Position numbers and translations under genes: made by a program. Positions 17,490 to 25,501 of a DNA stretch of 64,000 nt are shown here, in pieces. Each line of letters opens with the position of its first letter. Position 1 is the first letter of the stretch. The stretch covers positions 186,001 to 250,000 of the forward strand of contig CAWDME010000011.1 of the NCBI GenBank assembly GCA_963803335.1, given 5' to 3'. The DNA is from DASSUW01 sp963803335 (lineage in GTDB: Bacteria; Actinomycetota; Thermoleophilia; Solirubrobacterales; Solirubrobacteraceae). Under the pieces are notes generated by a model. The model had not been told where the DNA came from. It did not search any database and worked only from the letters and a program-made list of their open reading frames with translations.

Positions 17490-17926
17490 GCCCGCGCGCC
17501 GGCGCTGCCGCGGCCGGGCTCGCCGCGGCGCTGCTGGCGGCCGGCTGCGGCGGCGCCGAGAAGCCGGAGGCCGCCACGCCGACGGCAACCGCGACGTTGA
17601 CGCCGACCGCCACGGCGACGCCGCGCCCCCGCCGCGACGTGCGCCGCGCGCACTGCCCGCCCGACGTCGCCGGCTGCAAGCGCACGCGCGGCACCGTGGT
17701 CTACGTCGAGAGCGTCGACCCGGACGGTGACGGCGACCTGCACGTCGTGCTCTCCGACCCAGGCTCGCTGACGCTGCCGGGCGTCACCGCCGTCGACGTG
17801 GCGATCGACCTGCGCCCGAAGCGCGACCCGGCGGTGGGCGACCGCGTCAGCGCCGCCGGCCCGCTCGAGAAGGGCTCATACGGCCAGTTCCAGATCCACG
17901 CGCTCCAGTTCAACGTGCGACGGTGA
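17486..17926 (+). CDS. Small lipoprotein of unknown function
   Basis: An open frame of about 146 residues beginning in the MeaB stop. The N-terminus reads SPRAGAAAAGLAAALLAAGC, a lipoprotein signal with the lipid-modified Cys about 21 residues in, followed by a Thr/Pro/Ala linker. The mature domain has HCPPDVAGCKRTRG, VDPDGDGDLHVVLSD, DRVSAAGPL and QIHALQF, compatible with a small OB-like beta fold, but I recognise no family. No ATG, GTG or TTG precedes the signal in frame; the CTG at 17486 would overlap the MeaB stop as CTGA and is the likely start. The gene converges with the broken endonuclease-like gene and overlaps its end by 17 bases. Confidence 0.65.
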   Translation: MSPRAGAAAAGLAAALLAAGCGGAEKPEAATPTATATLTPTATATPRPRRDVRRAHCPPDVAGCKRTRGTVVYVESVDPDGDGDLHVVLSDPGSLTLPGVTAVDVAIDLRPKRDPAVGDRVSAAGPLEKGSYGQFQIHALQFNVRR

Positions 17927-18902
17927 ACGACGCCTTGGCCAGCTCGGCGTAGCCGTCGTCCATCATCAGCCGCGCGACGTAGCGGCCCGGTGCGAGGCCG
18001 GAGAAGGTGGTCGCGCCGGCCACGCTCGCGCCCGTGTAGGCGAACGTGAGGTAGTCGTTGTAGAGGTCGACGTCGCCGCGCTTCCAGACGCCGACCCAGT
18101 CGCGCCGGTAGCCGGGCGCGTTGTGCCAGGCGACGCGGACGCGGCGGCCGCGCTGGTGCGCGCGCACGCGCGGGGCGGCATCGCGCCGCACGACCCAGAA
18201 GTCGCTGCGCGAGAGCACGCGGTTGCCGCGCGTGACGAGGATCGCGTCGTAGCGGCCGGGCGCGAGGCCGCCGGAGCCGAACGTGAGCGAGCCGTAGAAG
18301 CTCGCCTCCTGCGGCGAGAGCGGCATCAGCGCGGCGCCCGGGCGGCCGCGGTGGCGCACGATCCGCAGCGTGTCGACGCCCTCGCCGCGCGGCGCCGAGT
18401 AGCGGACGCCGCTCGCGTCGCCGCGCTCCACGCGCCGGTGCAGTATGTGATGCCGGGCGCCGCCACCGGATCGGGGTGGATGGCGCGATACGTGTCGACG
18501 AAGCCGGCGCGCTGCACCGCCGCGGTCACCGGCCAGGCGACCGGGTAGTGGATGTCGGCACGCGCCGCGTCGGCCGCCGCCGTCCAGTCCAGGTGCGACG
18601 GGGTGTTGAAGTCGCCGGTGATGAACGTCGGGATCCCGCGCCGCAGTGCCGGTCGCAGTGCGCAGCGTGTGGCGGATCTCCGGCACCCGCGTGGCGCGCT
18701 CGTTGGCGAGCACGCGCGCGAGCGAGCGGCCGTCGCGCACCAGGTACGGGGCGTAGGGATCGGAGGTCAGGTGCACGTTGGCGAGCGCGAAGACGTGGCC
18801 GGGGGAGACCTGGGCGGGCTGCTGCGCGCTCGCGGGCGCCGCTGCCCACAGCAGCGCGACCAGCAGCAACGCGACGACGCGGAGCCTATCCTCGGGACGC
18901 AT
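17910..18902 (-). pseudogene. Secreted endonuclease/exonuclease/phosphatase-like protein, broken
   Basis: The ATG at 18902 starts a signal peptide (VVALLLVALLWAAAPASA) followed almost directly by PGHVFALANVHLTSDPYAPY, so the first part of the EEP fold seems to be missing. Near base 18640 the frame changes: the catalytic ITGDFNTPSHLDW is read in another frame, which continues to FVDTYRAIHPDPVAAPG. Near base 18450 the original frame resumes with SGVRYSAPRGEGVDTLRIV, again skipping part of the catalytic domain, and continues through two beta-rich Ig-like repeats (APGRYDAILV; APGRYVARLM) to the stop. At least two, probably three lesions separate it from a working secreted phosphoesterase. The start overlaps that of the divergent HAD gene. 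Confidence 0.7.
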
Positions 18903-19578
18903 GGGCGAGCATCCCCGGATCCTGCTTTTTGACATCGACGGCACGCTGGTCTCCACCGGCGGGGCCGGCGCAGTCGCGTGGCGACGTGCGTTCGAGGAGC
19001 TCTACGACATCCCCGCCGACATCGGCCAGTTCACCGACGCGGGGATGACCGACCCGGACGTCGGCGCCCGCACGTTCGAGGCGGTGCTGAACCGCAAGCC
19101 GACGCCGCTCGAGCTCGCGCAGATCGTCCAGCGGCGGCTCGAGCACCTGCCCGAGGCGGTGGCCGAGAGCGAGGGCTACGAGGTCCTGCCGGGCGTTCCC
19201 GAGCGGCTGCGCCAGCTCAGCCGCGCCGGCCACCTGCTGGGGATCATCACCGGGAACGGCGACGGCGCCGCGCACATCAAGCTCCAGCGCGCCGACCTCA
19301 ACCGCTGGTTCACCTTCGGGGCGTACGCGAGCGCGGGCGCTGAGCGCGCCGACATCGTGCGCGAGGGCGTCAAGCGGGCCGAGGGGATCTACGGCCGCGA
19401 TGTCCCGAACACCGAGATCTTCGTCATCGGCGACACGCCGCGCGACGTCGAGGCCGCGCACGCGGCGGGCTGCACGGCGATCGCGGTCGCCACCGGCCAC
19501 TACGACGCCGCCGCGCTGCGCGAGGCGGGCGCCGACCACGTGGTCGAGACGCTCGAGCAGGAACTCCCGCTCGACTGA
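18901..19578 (+). CDS. HAD-superfamily hydrolase (phosphoglycolate-phosphatase-like)
   Basis: A 225-residue haloacid-dehalogenase-type phosphatase. Motif I is FDIDGTLVSTGGAG (Asp nucleophile at residue 11), motif II is IITGNGD, and motif IV is VIGDTPRDVEAA. The helical cap lies between residues 20 and 90. This arrangement and size match phosphoglycolate-phosphatase-like enzymes that remove phosphate from small metabolites; the true substrate is unknown. The ATG at 18901 shares bases with the divergent start of the broken EEP gene, so both promoters must lie inside the opposite genes. Confidence 0.9.
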   Translation: MGEHPRILLFDIDGTLVSTGGAGAVAWRRAFEELYDIPADIGQFTDAGMTDPDVGARTFEAVLNRKPTPLELAQIVQRRLEHLPEAVAESEGYEVLPGVPERLRQLSRAGHLLGIITGNGDGAAHIKLQRADLNRWFTFGAYASAGAERADIVREGVKRAEGIYGRDVPNTEIFVIGDTPRDVEAAHAAGCTAIAVATGHYDAAALREAGADHVVETLEQELPLD

Positions 19579-19680
19579 GCCTACGATCCCGGGATCGCGG
19601 TATCGGACCCCACACAGCTCGACGTACGCGCGATCGTCAAGCGCGGCGTCTTTTTCGTCGTCGTCATCGGTGTCGGCATC

Positions 19681-20637
19681 GTGCTGCTCGCGAAGCTGCC
19701 GGGGATCGACGACGTGCGAGAGCGCTTCAACAGCGCCGGGCCGTGGTGGATCGCAGTCGTGGCTGCGTGCGCGCTGACGTCGATGTTCGGGTTCGTGCGC
19801 GCGCTGTGGGCGGCGTTCGACCGGCTCGTGCCGTGGCGGCGCGCGCTGACCCTCGGCTTCGCCGAGCAGGGCGCGAACGTGCTGCTGCCCGCGGGCGGCG
19901 CCGGCGGCCCCGCGCTCGGCGCGCTGGTGATGAAGCGCGCGGGCGTGCCGGGCGAGCTGGCGGCGCAGCGGCACGCGGTCCTGTTCCTCGCCACCAGCGC
20001 GGTCAGCTTCGTCGCGCTCGCCGTCGCCGGCATCACGGTCGCGATCGGCCTGCTGCCCGGCGACGCGCCCTTGGTCGGCTCGTTGCTGCCGGCCGTGGTC
20101 GCAGTCATCGTCATGGTGCTGTGCGTGGTCGCAGCGCGGGCGAATGCGCCGCGCGAGCCGCGGGGCAGCAAGCTCACCCACACGATCTGGCGCGGGTGGA
20201 TGTTCGTGCACGACGGTCTGCGCACGACGCTGTTCGTGCTCCGTCGCGGCGACCGGCTGCTGATCGCCGGCGCGGTCACCTACTACGCGTTCGACGTCGC
20301 CTCGCTCGGCGCCGCGTTCCAGGCGTTCGGCGGCGGCGCGCCGCCGGTCGCCGAGTTCGTGCTCGCGTACACGATCGGCCACGCCGGAGCGCTGCTGCCG
20401 ACCCCCGGCGGTGTCGGCGGGACCGAGGGCGGCCTGATCGGGATGATGGTCGTGTACGGCGCGCCGGCCGACGTCGCGACCGCCGCCGTGCTCGCCTACC
20501 GCGTGTTCCAGCTCGGTCTGCCCGCCATCCTCGGCGCGATCAGCATGTTGCAGATCCGTACGCTGCTGTCCGACGAGGCGCGGCGCGAGCGGGTGGCGGC
20601 CGCCTTCGAGGCGGCGCGCGAAGCCGGCCGCTGGTGA
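19681..20637 (+). CDS. Integral membrane protein, lysylphosphatidylglycerol-synthase/YbhN-like
   Basis: A protein of at least 318 residues with seven or eight hydrophobic segments. LPAGGAGGPALGALVMKRAG near residue 70 and LLPTPGGVGGTEGGL near 240 are the hallmark glycine motifs of the UPF0104/YbhN transmembrane family, which includes the flippase part of MprF. It may move a lipid or isoprenoid across the membrane. The start is a problem: the frame is open back to 19579 and encodes a further membrane helix (KRGVFFVVVIGVGIVLLAK), but that stretch has no ATG, GTG, TTG or CTG. GTG at 19681 would cut this helix in half, so a non-NTG start or a base change in the true start is likely. Confidence 0.82.
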   Translation: MLLAKLPGIDDVRERFNSAGPWWIAVVAACALTSMFGFVRALWAAFDRLVPWRRALTLGFAEQGANVLLPAGGAGGPALGALVMKRAGVPGELAAQRHAVLFLATSAVSFVALAVAGITVAIGLLPGDAPLVGSLLPAVVAVIVMVLCVVAARANAPREPRGSKLTHTIWRGWMFVHDGLRTTLFVLRRGDRLLIAGAVTYYAFDVASLGAAFQAFGGGAPPVAEFVLAYTIGHAGALLPTPGGVGGTEGGLIGMMVVYGAPADVATAAVLAYRVFQLGLPAILGAISMLQIRTLLSDEARRERVAAAFEAAREAGRW

Positions 20638-20643
20638 GCCGCC

Positions 20644-21585
20644 TCACAGCGTCGCGGGCAGCCCGAGCTCCGGGAACAGCGTCGAGTCGAAGGTCGTGAC
20701 CTCGGCGATCTTGCCGCCGGCGATCCGCAGGACGTCGATCTTGAACGCGACGAACTCGGTCTTGCCGTGCTCGCGCAGGTAGCAGGCGGCCGCGGGCATG
20801 CGGTTGCAGCTCGTCGCCACCAGGCGCCACTCGCCGGGCTCCTTCAGGCCCTGACTCATCAGCGGCCGGACCTGGTCGAGCCCGTCGTAGAGCCACGGGT
20901 GCGGCGGCATCGTGACGCGGATGTCATCACGCGTGATCGCGACCGCGGCGTCGACGTCGGCGCGCACGTGGGCGTCGATGTAGCGGGCGAGCAGGTCGCG
21001 CTCGTCGGCGTTCAGCTCGCCGGCCGAGCTGGGCAGTGACTGGTCCGCGATCGTCGCGCGGGCGCGCTGCAGCGCGCTGTTGGCGGCGGCGACGCTGATG
21101 TCGAGCATCGCTGCCGTCTCCTGCGCGGACCACTCGAGCACGTCGCGCAGGATCAGCACGGCGCGCTGGCGTGCGGGGAGCAGCTGGATCATCGCCACGT
21201 AGGCGAGCGCGATCGTCTCGAGTCCCACCACGACCGCGTCCGGCTCCTCCTCGGCCGGCGCGATCTCGTCGAGCAGCCGGTCCGGGTACGGCTGCAGGAA
21301 CGGCAGGTCGGCGTAGGACTGCACCGGCTTGCGCGACCGCGCGCGCAGGGCGTCGAGGCAGGCGTTGGTGGCGATCTTGTACAGCCACGCCCGCAGCCCG
21401 TTGCCGCCGCCGAAGCTGTCGCGGGCCCGCCAGGCGCGCAGGTAGGTCTCCTGCACGAGGTCCTCGGCCTCCTCGAAGTTGCCGAGCATCCGGTAGCAGT
21501 GCACGTGCAGCTCGCGGCGATGGCGTCCCATCGCGGTGCTGAAGTCGGTCATGTCCGTCAAACGATCTTCCGGCCGGGAACTCAT
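20644..21585 (-). CDS. ECF sigma factor with C-terminal SnoaL-like domain
   Basis: A 313-residue sigma-70-family regulator. Region 2 is visible as HCYRMLGNFEEAEDLVQET with LRAWLYKIATNACLD, and region 4 as LPARQRAVLILRDVLEWSA with ETAAMLDISVAAANSALQRAR. After residue 190 comes a SnoaL/NTF2-like domain (RYIDAHVRADVDAAVAI; VTMPPHPWLYDG). This matches the large ECF groups of actinobacteria in which the C-terminal domain replaces an anti-sigma factor as regulator. An in-frame ATG at 21552 is an alternative start. It diverges from ligA with 26 bases between the starts. Confidence 0.92.
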   Translation of the reverse strand: MSSRPEDRLTDMTDFSTAMGRHRRELHVHCYRMLGNFEEAEDLVQETYLRAWRARDSFGGGNGLRAWLYKIATNACLDALRARSRKPVQSYADLPFLQPYPDRLLDEIAPAEEEPDAVVVGLETIALAYVAMIQLLPARQRAVLILRDVLEWSAQETAAMLDISVAAANSALQRARATIADQSLPSSAGELNADERDLLARYIDAHVRADVDAAVAITRDDIRVTMPPHPWLYDGLDQVRPLMSQGLKEPGEWRLVATSCNRMPAAACYLREHGKTEFVAFKIDVLRIAGGKIAEVTTFDSTLFPELGLPATL

Positions 21586-21611
21586 CGGTCGCGTTTCGTA
21601 GCCTGCGAGAG

Positions 21612-23603
21612 GTGAGCGACCCCCGCGAGCGGATCGACAGCCTTGCAGCCCGCATGACCGAGCTGCGCGACGCCTACTACCGCGGCGACCCCCTGGTCGC
21701 CGACGCCGACTACGACGCGCTCGAGGACGAGCTGCGCGCGCTCGTCACCGAGCATCCCGACCTCACGCCGGACCCGAACCCGCTCGAGCAGGTCGGCGCC
21801 CCGGCCGTGCTGCACGCGCCCGTCCGCCACAGCCGGCCGATGCTCTCGCTCGAGAAGGCGACCAAGCCTGAGCAGGTCGCCGCGTTCTTCGATCGCTTCC
21901 CGGGCCAGCCGGTCGTCGTGATGCCGAAGCTCGACGGCCTGTCGCTCGCCGTCGTCTACGAAGGCGGGCGCCTGGCGCGCGCCGTCACGCGCGGCGACGG
22001 GACGACCGGCGACGACGTCACCGTGTTGGTGCGGGCGCTCGCCGACGGCGTGCCGAACCGCATCGACGCCGACGGCACCGTCGAGGTTCGCGGCGAGGCG
22101 GTGATGCTGCGCTCGACGTTCGCCGCCTACAACAAGGCGCACCCCGACAAGCCGCTGATCAACCCGCGCAACGCCGCCGCCGGCACGGTCCGGGCCAAGG
22201 ACCCGGCCGTCGTGGCCGAGCGGCGCCTGCGGTTCTTCGCCTTCGACCTCGACACCACCGACGGCGCGCACGCCGACCTCGAGCACGCGCTCGAGACGCT
22301 CGGGTTCGACGCTGCCGACATGCGCCATACCGACGACGCGGCGGCCGCCCAAGCGGTGATCGAGGAGATCGAGGCGCAGCGCAACGACCTCGACTATGAC
22401 CTCGACGGCGCGGTGCTCCGGCTCGCCGACCGCAACGCCTACGCCGCCGCCGGGACCCGCTCCAACAGCCCGCGCGGCGCGCTCGCCTTCAAGTTCGCCG
22501 CCGAGGAGAAGACCACCGTGCTGGCCGACGTCGTCTGGGACGTCGGCAAGATCGGCAAGGTCGCGCCGGTCGCGGTGCTGGAGCCGGTGTTCGTCGGCGG
22601 CACCACGGTCACGCGCGCCACGCTCGCCAACCAGGAGGTCATCCGCGCCCGCGACGTCCGCATCGGCGACACCGTGCTGGTGCGCCGCGCCGGTGACGTG
22701 ATCCCGTTCGTGGCCGGCGTGCTCGACGCCTCCAAGCGCACCGGCGCCGAGCGCGAGATCGAGCCGCCGGCCCAGTGCCCGTCGTGCGGCCGGCCGCTCA
22801 CCGAGCAGGGCAACAGCCGCGAGCTGTACTGCACCAACGTCGCCTGCCCGGCCCAGACGGTGCGGCGGCTGATCCACTGGGCTTCGCGCGGGGCTGCCGA
22901 CATCGACGCGATCGGCCCGGTGTGGATCGAGCGGCTGAACGAGAACGGGCTGCTCGACCGCCCGTCGGACTTCTACGCGCTCACGCGCGAACGGCTGCTC
23001 GAGTTCGAGGGCATCGCCGACATCTCCGCCGACCGCATGATCGAGTCGATCGACCGCAGTCGCGGCGTCGGCCTGCGCCGCGCGCTGATCGGACTCGCGA
23101 TCCCGATGGCCTCCGAGGGCACGGCCGCGAAGCTGTGCCGCGCGGGCTACGCGTCGCTCGAGGATGTCGCCGACGCTGGCGAGGAGGCACTTCAGCAGGT
23201 CGAGGACATCGGGCCGCGCGTCGCCGCGAGCATCACCGAGCACCTCGGCCGCGCGCGCGAGGAGATCGGGCGTCTGCGCGAGCTCCGCGTCAACCTGGAC
23301 GTGCGCGACGAGGACCTCCCGCCCGCCGTCGTGGCCGACGCGCCGCTGGCCGGCAAGACCGTCGTCATCACCGGCACGATCTCCGACCCGCGCAGCGGCG
23401 AGAAGATCCCGCGGCCCACGTTCCAACGGCTGTGCGAGCGCGCCGGCGCGACCACCGCGTCATCGGTCTCCGGCAGCACCGACATGCTGATCACCGGCGC
23501 CGACGTCGGCGCGACGAAGACCGCCAAGGCCGAGAAGCTCGGCGTCGACGTCGTCGATCAGGCCGACGTCTGGAAGCTGCTCATCGAGGCGGGCGTGGCC
23601 TGA
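21612..23603 (+). CDS. ligA: NAD-dependent DNA ligase LigA
   Basis: A 663-residue ligase that seals nicks during replication and repair. Domain Ia (AYYRGDPLVADADYD) binds NMN; the adenylated lysine is Lys106 in MPKLDGLSL, followed by TRGDGTTGDDVT. An OB fold, a four-cysteine zinc finger (CPSCGRPLTEQ, then CTNVAC near residue 400), helix-hairpin-helix repeats and a C-terminal BRCT domain (LAGKTVVITGTISDPRSG) complete the normal LigA architecture. The start is GTG at 21612 with GAGAGG directly upstream. The 3' end overlaps the convergent amidotransferase gene by 23 bases. Confidence 0.96.
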   Translation: MSDPRERIDSLAARMTELRDAYYRGDPLVADADYDALEDELRALVTEHPDLTPDPNPLEQVGAPAVLHAPVRHSRPMLSLEKATKPEQVAAFFDRFPGQPVVVMPKLDGLSLAVVYEGGRLARAVTRGDGTTGDDVTVLVRALADGVPNRIDADGTVEVRGEAVMLRSTFAAYNKAHPDKPLINPRNAAAGTVRAKDPAVVAERRLRFFAFDLDTTDGAHADLEHALETLGFDAADMRHTDDAAAAQAVIEEIEAQRNDLDYDLDGAVLRLADRNAYAAAGTRSNSPRGALAFKFAAEEKTTVLADVVWDVGKIGKVAPVAVLEPVFVGGTTVTRATLANQEVIRARDVRIGDTVLVRRAGDVIPFVAGVLDASKRTGAEREIEPPAQCPSCGRPLTEQGNSRELYCTNVACPAQTVRRLIHWASRGAADIDAIGPVWIERLNENGLLDRPSDFYALTRERLLEFEGIADISADRMIESIDRSRGVGLRRALIGLAIPMASEGTAAKLCRAGYASLEDVADAGEEALQQVEDIGPRVAASITEHLGRAREEIGRLRELRVNLDVRDEDLPPAVVADAPLAGKTVVITGTISDPRSGEKIPRPTFQRLCERAGATTASSVSGSTDMLITGADVGATKTAKAEKLGVDVVDQADVWKLLIEAGVA

Positions 23604-24414
23604 ACGGCACTTGCTCGTCGGCGCCGGGCTGCACGATCAGCGCCGACCCCGGCGGCACCTCGCGCCACACGCCGGGCAGGTCCCCGAGCGGCTCGGAGAC
23701 GACCGCGCGCGCCTCGTCGCCGAGATGCTGGAAGCGCGTCTCCTCGGGATACAGCTCGCGGACGTCCTGCGCGTCGTTGGTCACGTACAGCGAGTTCGCG
23801 TCCTGGTCGCTCGCGTAGCGCGCCGCGTACAGGCGCGTACCGTCGCTGACGCCGACGGTCATCTGCAAGGCGCGCTCGACGTCGTGGCGGCGAGCGGTCT
23901 CCTCGACGAAGCCGGCCATCCGTTCGAGCGCCGCGAGCGGATCGGCGTCGAGCCCGAACGTGAGCGCCAGGTGGAACATCAGCTCCGAGTCGGTGGTCCC
24001 GCGGATGTTGGCGAACAGCGCGGGGTCGACCGCCAGCAGCAGCTCGCGGTGGAGGCGGTCGTAATCGGCGATGAAGCCGTTGTGCACGAACAGCCAGCGC
24101 CCGTGGCGGAACGGATGGCAGTTCGTCTCCTGCACGGGCGTCCCGGTGGTCGCGCGCACGTGGGCGAGGAACAGCGGCGACTGGATGTGGGCGCACAGCT
24201 CCTGCAGGTTGGCGTCGTTCCACGCGGGCGCCACGCTGCGGTAGCGGCCGGGTCCTTCACCCGTGCCGTACCAGCCGATGCCGAAGCCATCGGCGTTCAT
24301 GAGGTGCGAGGTGAGGCGGGCGTTCCGGCTCTGCTCGACGAGCGAGTGGTGCGTGTTGTAGACGAGCTCCTCGAGCCGGACCGGGTTGCCGAAGTATCCG
24401 AGCCAGCGGCACAT
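23581..24414 (-). CDS. Class II glutamine amidotransferase (YafJ/EgtC-like)
   Basis: A 277-residue protein whose Met-Cys start places the catalytic N-terminal Cys2 (MCRWLGYFG). Further Ntn-hydrolase features are NADGFGIGWY, HVRATTGTP with ETNCHPF, LFVHNGFIADYD and RGTTDSELMFHL. This is the stand-alone YafJ-type family, which includes the gamma-glutamyl hydrolase EgtC of ergothioneine synthesis, but no egt genes are nearby, so the substrate stays open. It reads towards ligA and overlaps its end. Confidence 0.92.
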   Translation of the reverse strand: MCRWLGYFGNPVRLEELVYNTHHSLVEQSRNARLTSHLMNADGFGIGWYGTGEGPGRYRSVAPAWNDANLQELCAHIQSPLFLAHVRATTGTPVQETNCHPFRHGRWLFVHNGFIADYDRLHRELLLAVDPALFANIRGTTDSELMFHLALTFGLDADPLAALERMAGFVEETARRHDVERALQMTVGVSDGTRLYAARYASDQDANSLYVTNDAQDVRELYPEETRFQHLGDEARAVVSEPLGDLPGVWREVPPGSALIVQPGADEQVPFRPRPPR

Positions 24415-24418
24415 GCGG

Positions 24419-25501
24419 TCAGTTCACCAGAACCCACGCGCTCGCGGTCAGCGACAGCGCGGCGAGCGCGACCGCGGCCGGGCGTGGTGTGTTGCGGAGC
24501 CCCCAGGCGACGAGCGCGCCGGCGGTCGGCAGGGCGGGCGCGAGCGAGCGGGCGGCGAACCAGTCGCCGTCGATCGCCGGGACGAGGAAGACGGCGACGA
24601 GCAGCTGGGCGCCGACGATCGCCAGCGCGAGGGATGCCGTCGCCTCGGCCGTGGCGCGCTCGGCGATCACGCGCGCGACCTGCTGCCGGCGCGAGCGCCA
24701 GAGCAGCCAGGCGGCGACGAACAGCAGCGCGAACACCGGCGCCCAGCGCAGGAGGCCGACGTCCGGGTCCACCCACAGCGTCACGAGCCGCGGCACGCGC
24801 CCGAGGTAGTCGCCCACCGAGTGGGCGCCGGTGGCCGTGACGCCGGGCAGGTTGGCCGACCACGGCGTCGGGCCGCCGTAGAAGCGCTCGTTGGTCGTCG
24901 CGTAGACCACGACCGACGCGGCGACGAGCTCGACGGCGATCAGCCCGAGCAGCGGCCGCCGCCCGCGCCGGCACCAGCGATAGAGCGCGAGCGCGACCGG
25001 CACCGCCGGGACCGTGAACAGCGGGCCGAGCCACGGCAGTACGGCGAGCATCGCGCCGCCGCCGATCGCCGGCGCCACGCGCGGCCGCTCGCGCACGACG
25101 ACCGCGCACAGCGCCGCGCCCACGAGCAGCGTCCCGGCGGTCAGCTCGGGATAGATCGCGCCGGCGTGGGCGATCGCGGGCGCCGACAGCCCGACGAGCG
25201 CGGCGCCGCCGCTGGCGTACGGCTCCGGGGTGATCCGCCGCGCCAGCAGCGCGGCGAGCACGAACCCCAGCGCGGCGATCGCGGCGAGGAAGAGCTCCAC
25301 GGCGCGCGCGCCGCCGAGCTCGCGCGCGGGGGAGATGAGCAGCGCGAAGCCGGCGCCCTGGGGCGCGTCGGGGACCCTGTGCTGGTGGATGAGCGCCTTG
25401 GCGATGCCGAGATGCACGAGCTCGTCGCCGCTGCGCGCGTCGATCCCGATGCCGGCCGCGTAGACCGCGAAAAGCACCAGCCAGAGCGCGACTAATCTCA
25501 C
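24419..25501 (-). CDS. Multi-pass membrane protein, glycosyltransferase GT-C-like
   Basis: A 360-residue hydrophobic protein with about nine or ten membrane segments. The early motif DARSGDELVHLGIAKAL puts acidic residues in the first extracytoplasmic loop, as in GT-C glycosyltransferases (ArnT/PMT type). The later GAIYPELTAGTLL and FFAARSLAPALPTAGAL regions are compatible with this. No family can be named with certainty. The GTG at 25501 overlaps the stop of the acyl-CoA dehydrogenase gene (GTGA), so expression follows that gene, although a functional link is not obvious. Four bases separate its stop from the next start. Confidence 0.7.
   Translation of the reverse strand: MRLVALWLVLFAVYAAGIGIDARSGDELVHLGIAKALIHQHRVPDAPQGAGFALLISPARELGGARAVELFLAAIAALGFVLAALLARRITPEPYASGGAALVGLSAPAIAHAGAIYPELTAGTLLVGAALCAVVVRERPRVAPAIGGGAMLAVLPWLGPLFTVPAVPVALALYRWCRRGRRPLLGLIAVELVAASVVVYATTNERFYGGPTPWSANLPGVTATGAHSVGDYLGRVPRLVTLWVDPDVGLLRWAPVFALLFVAAWLLWRSRRQQVARVIAERATAEATASLALAIVGAQLLVAVFLVPAIDGDWFAARSLAPALPTAGALVAWGLRNTPRPAAVALAALSLTASAWVLVN

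Noticed and set aside
20644..21585. ECF sigma factor with SnoaL-like tail as a novel fusion
   Set aside because: This architecture is well known among large actinobacterial ECF groups, unlike the sigma-RHH-membrane fusion at 58 kb.
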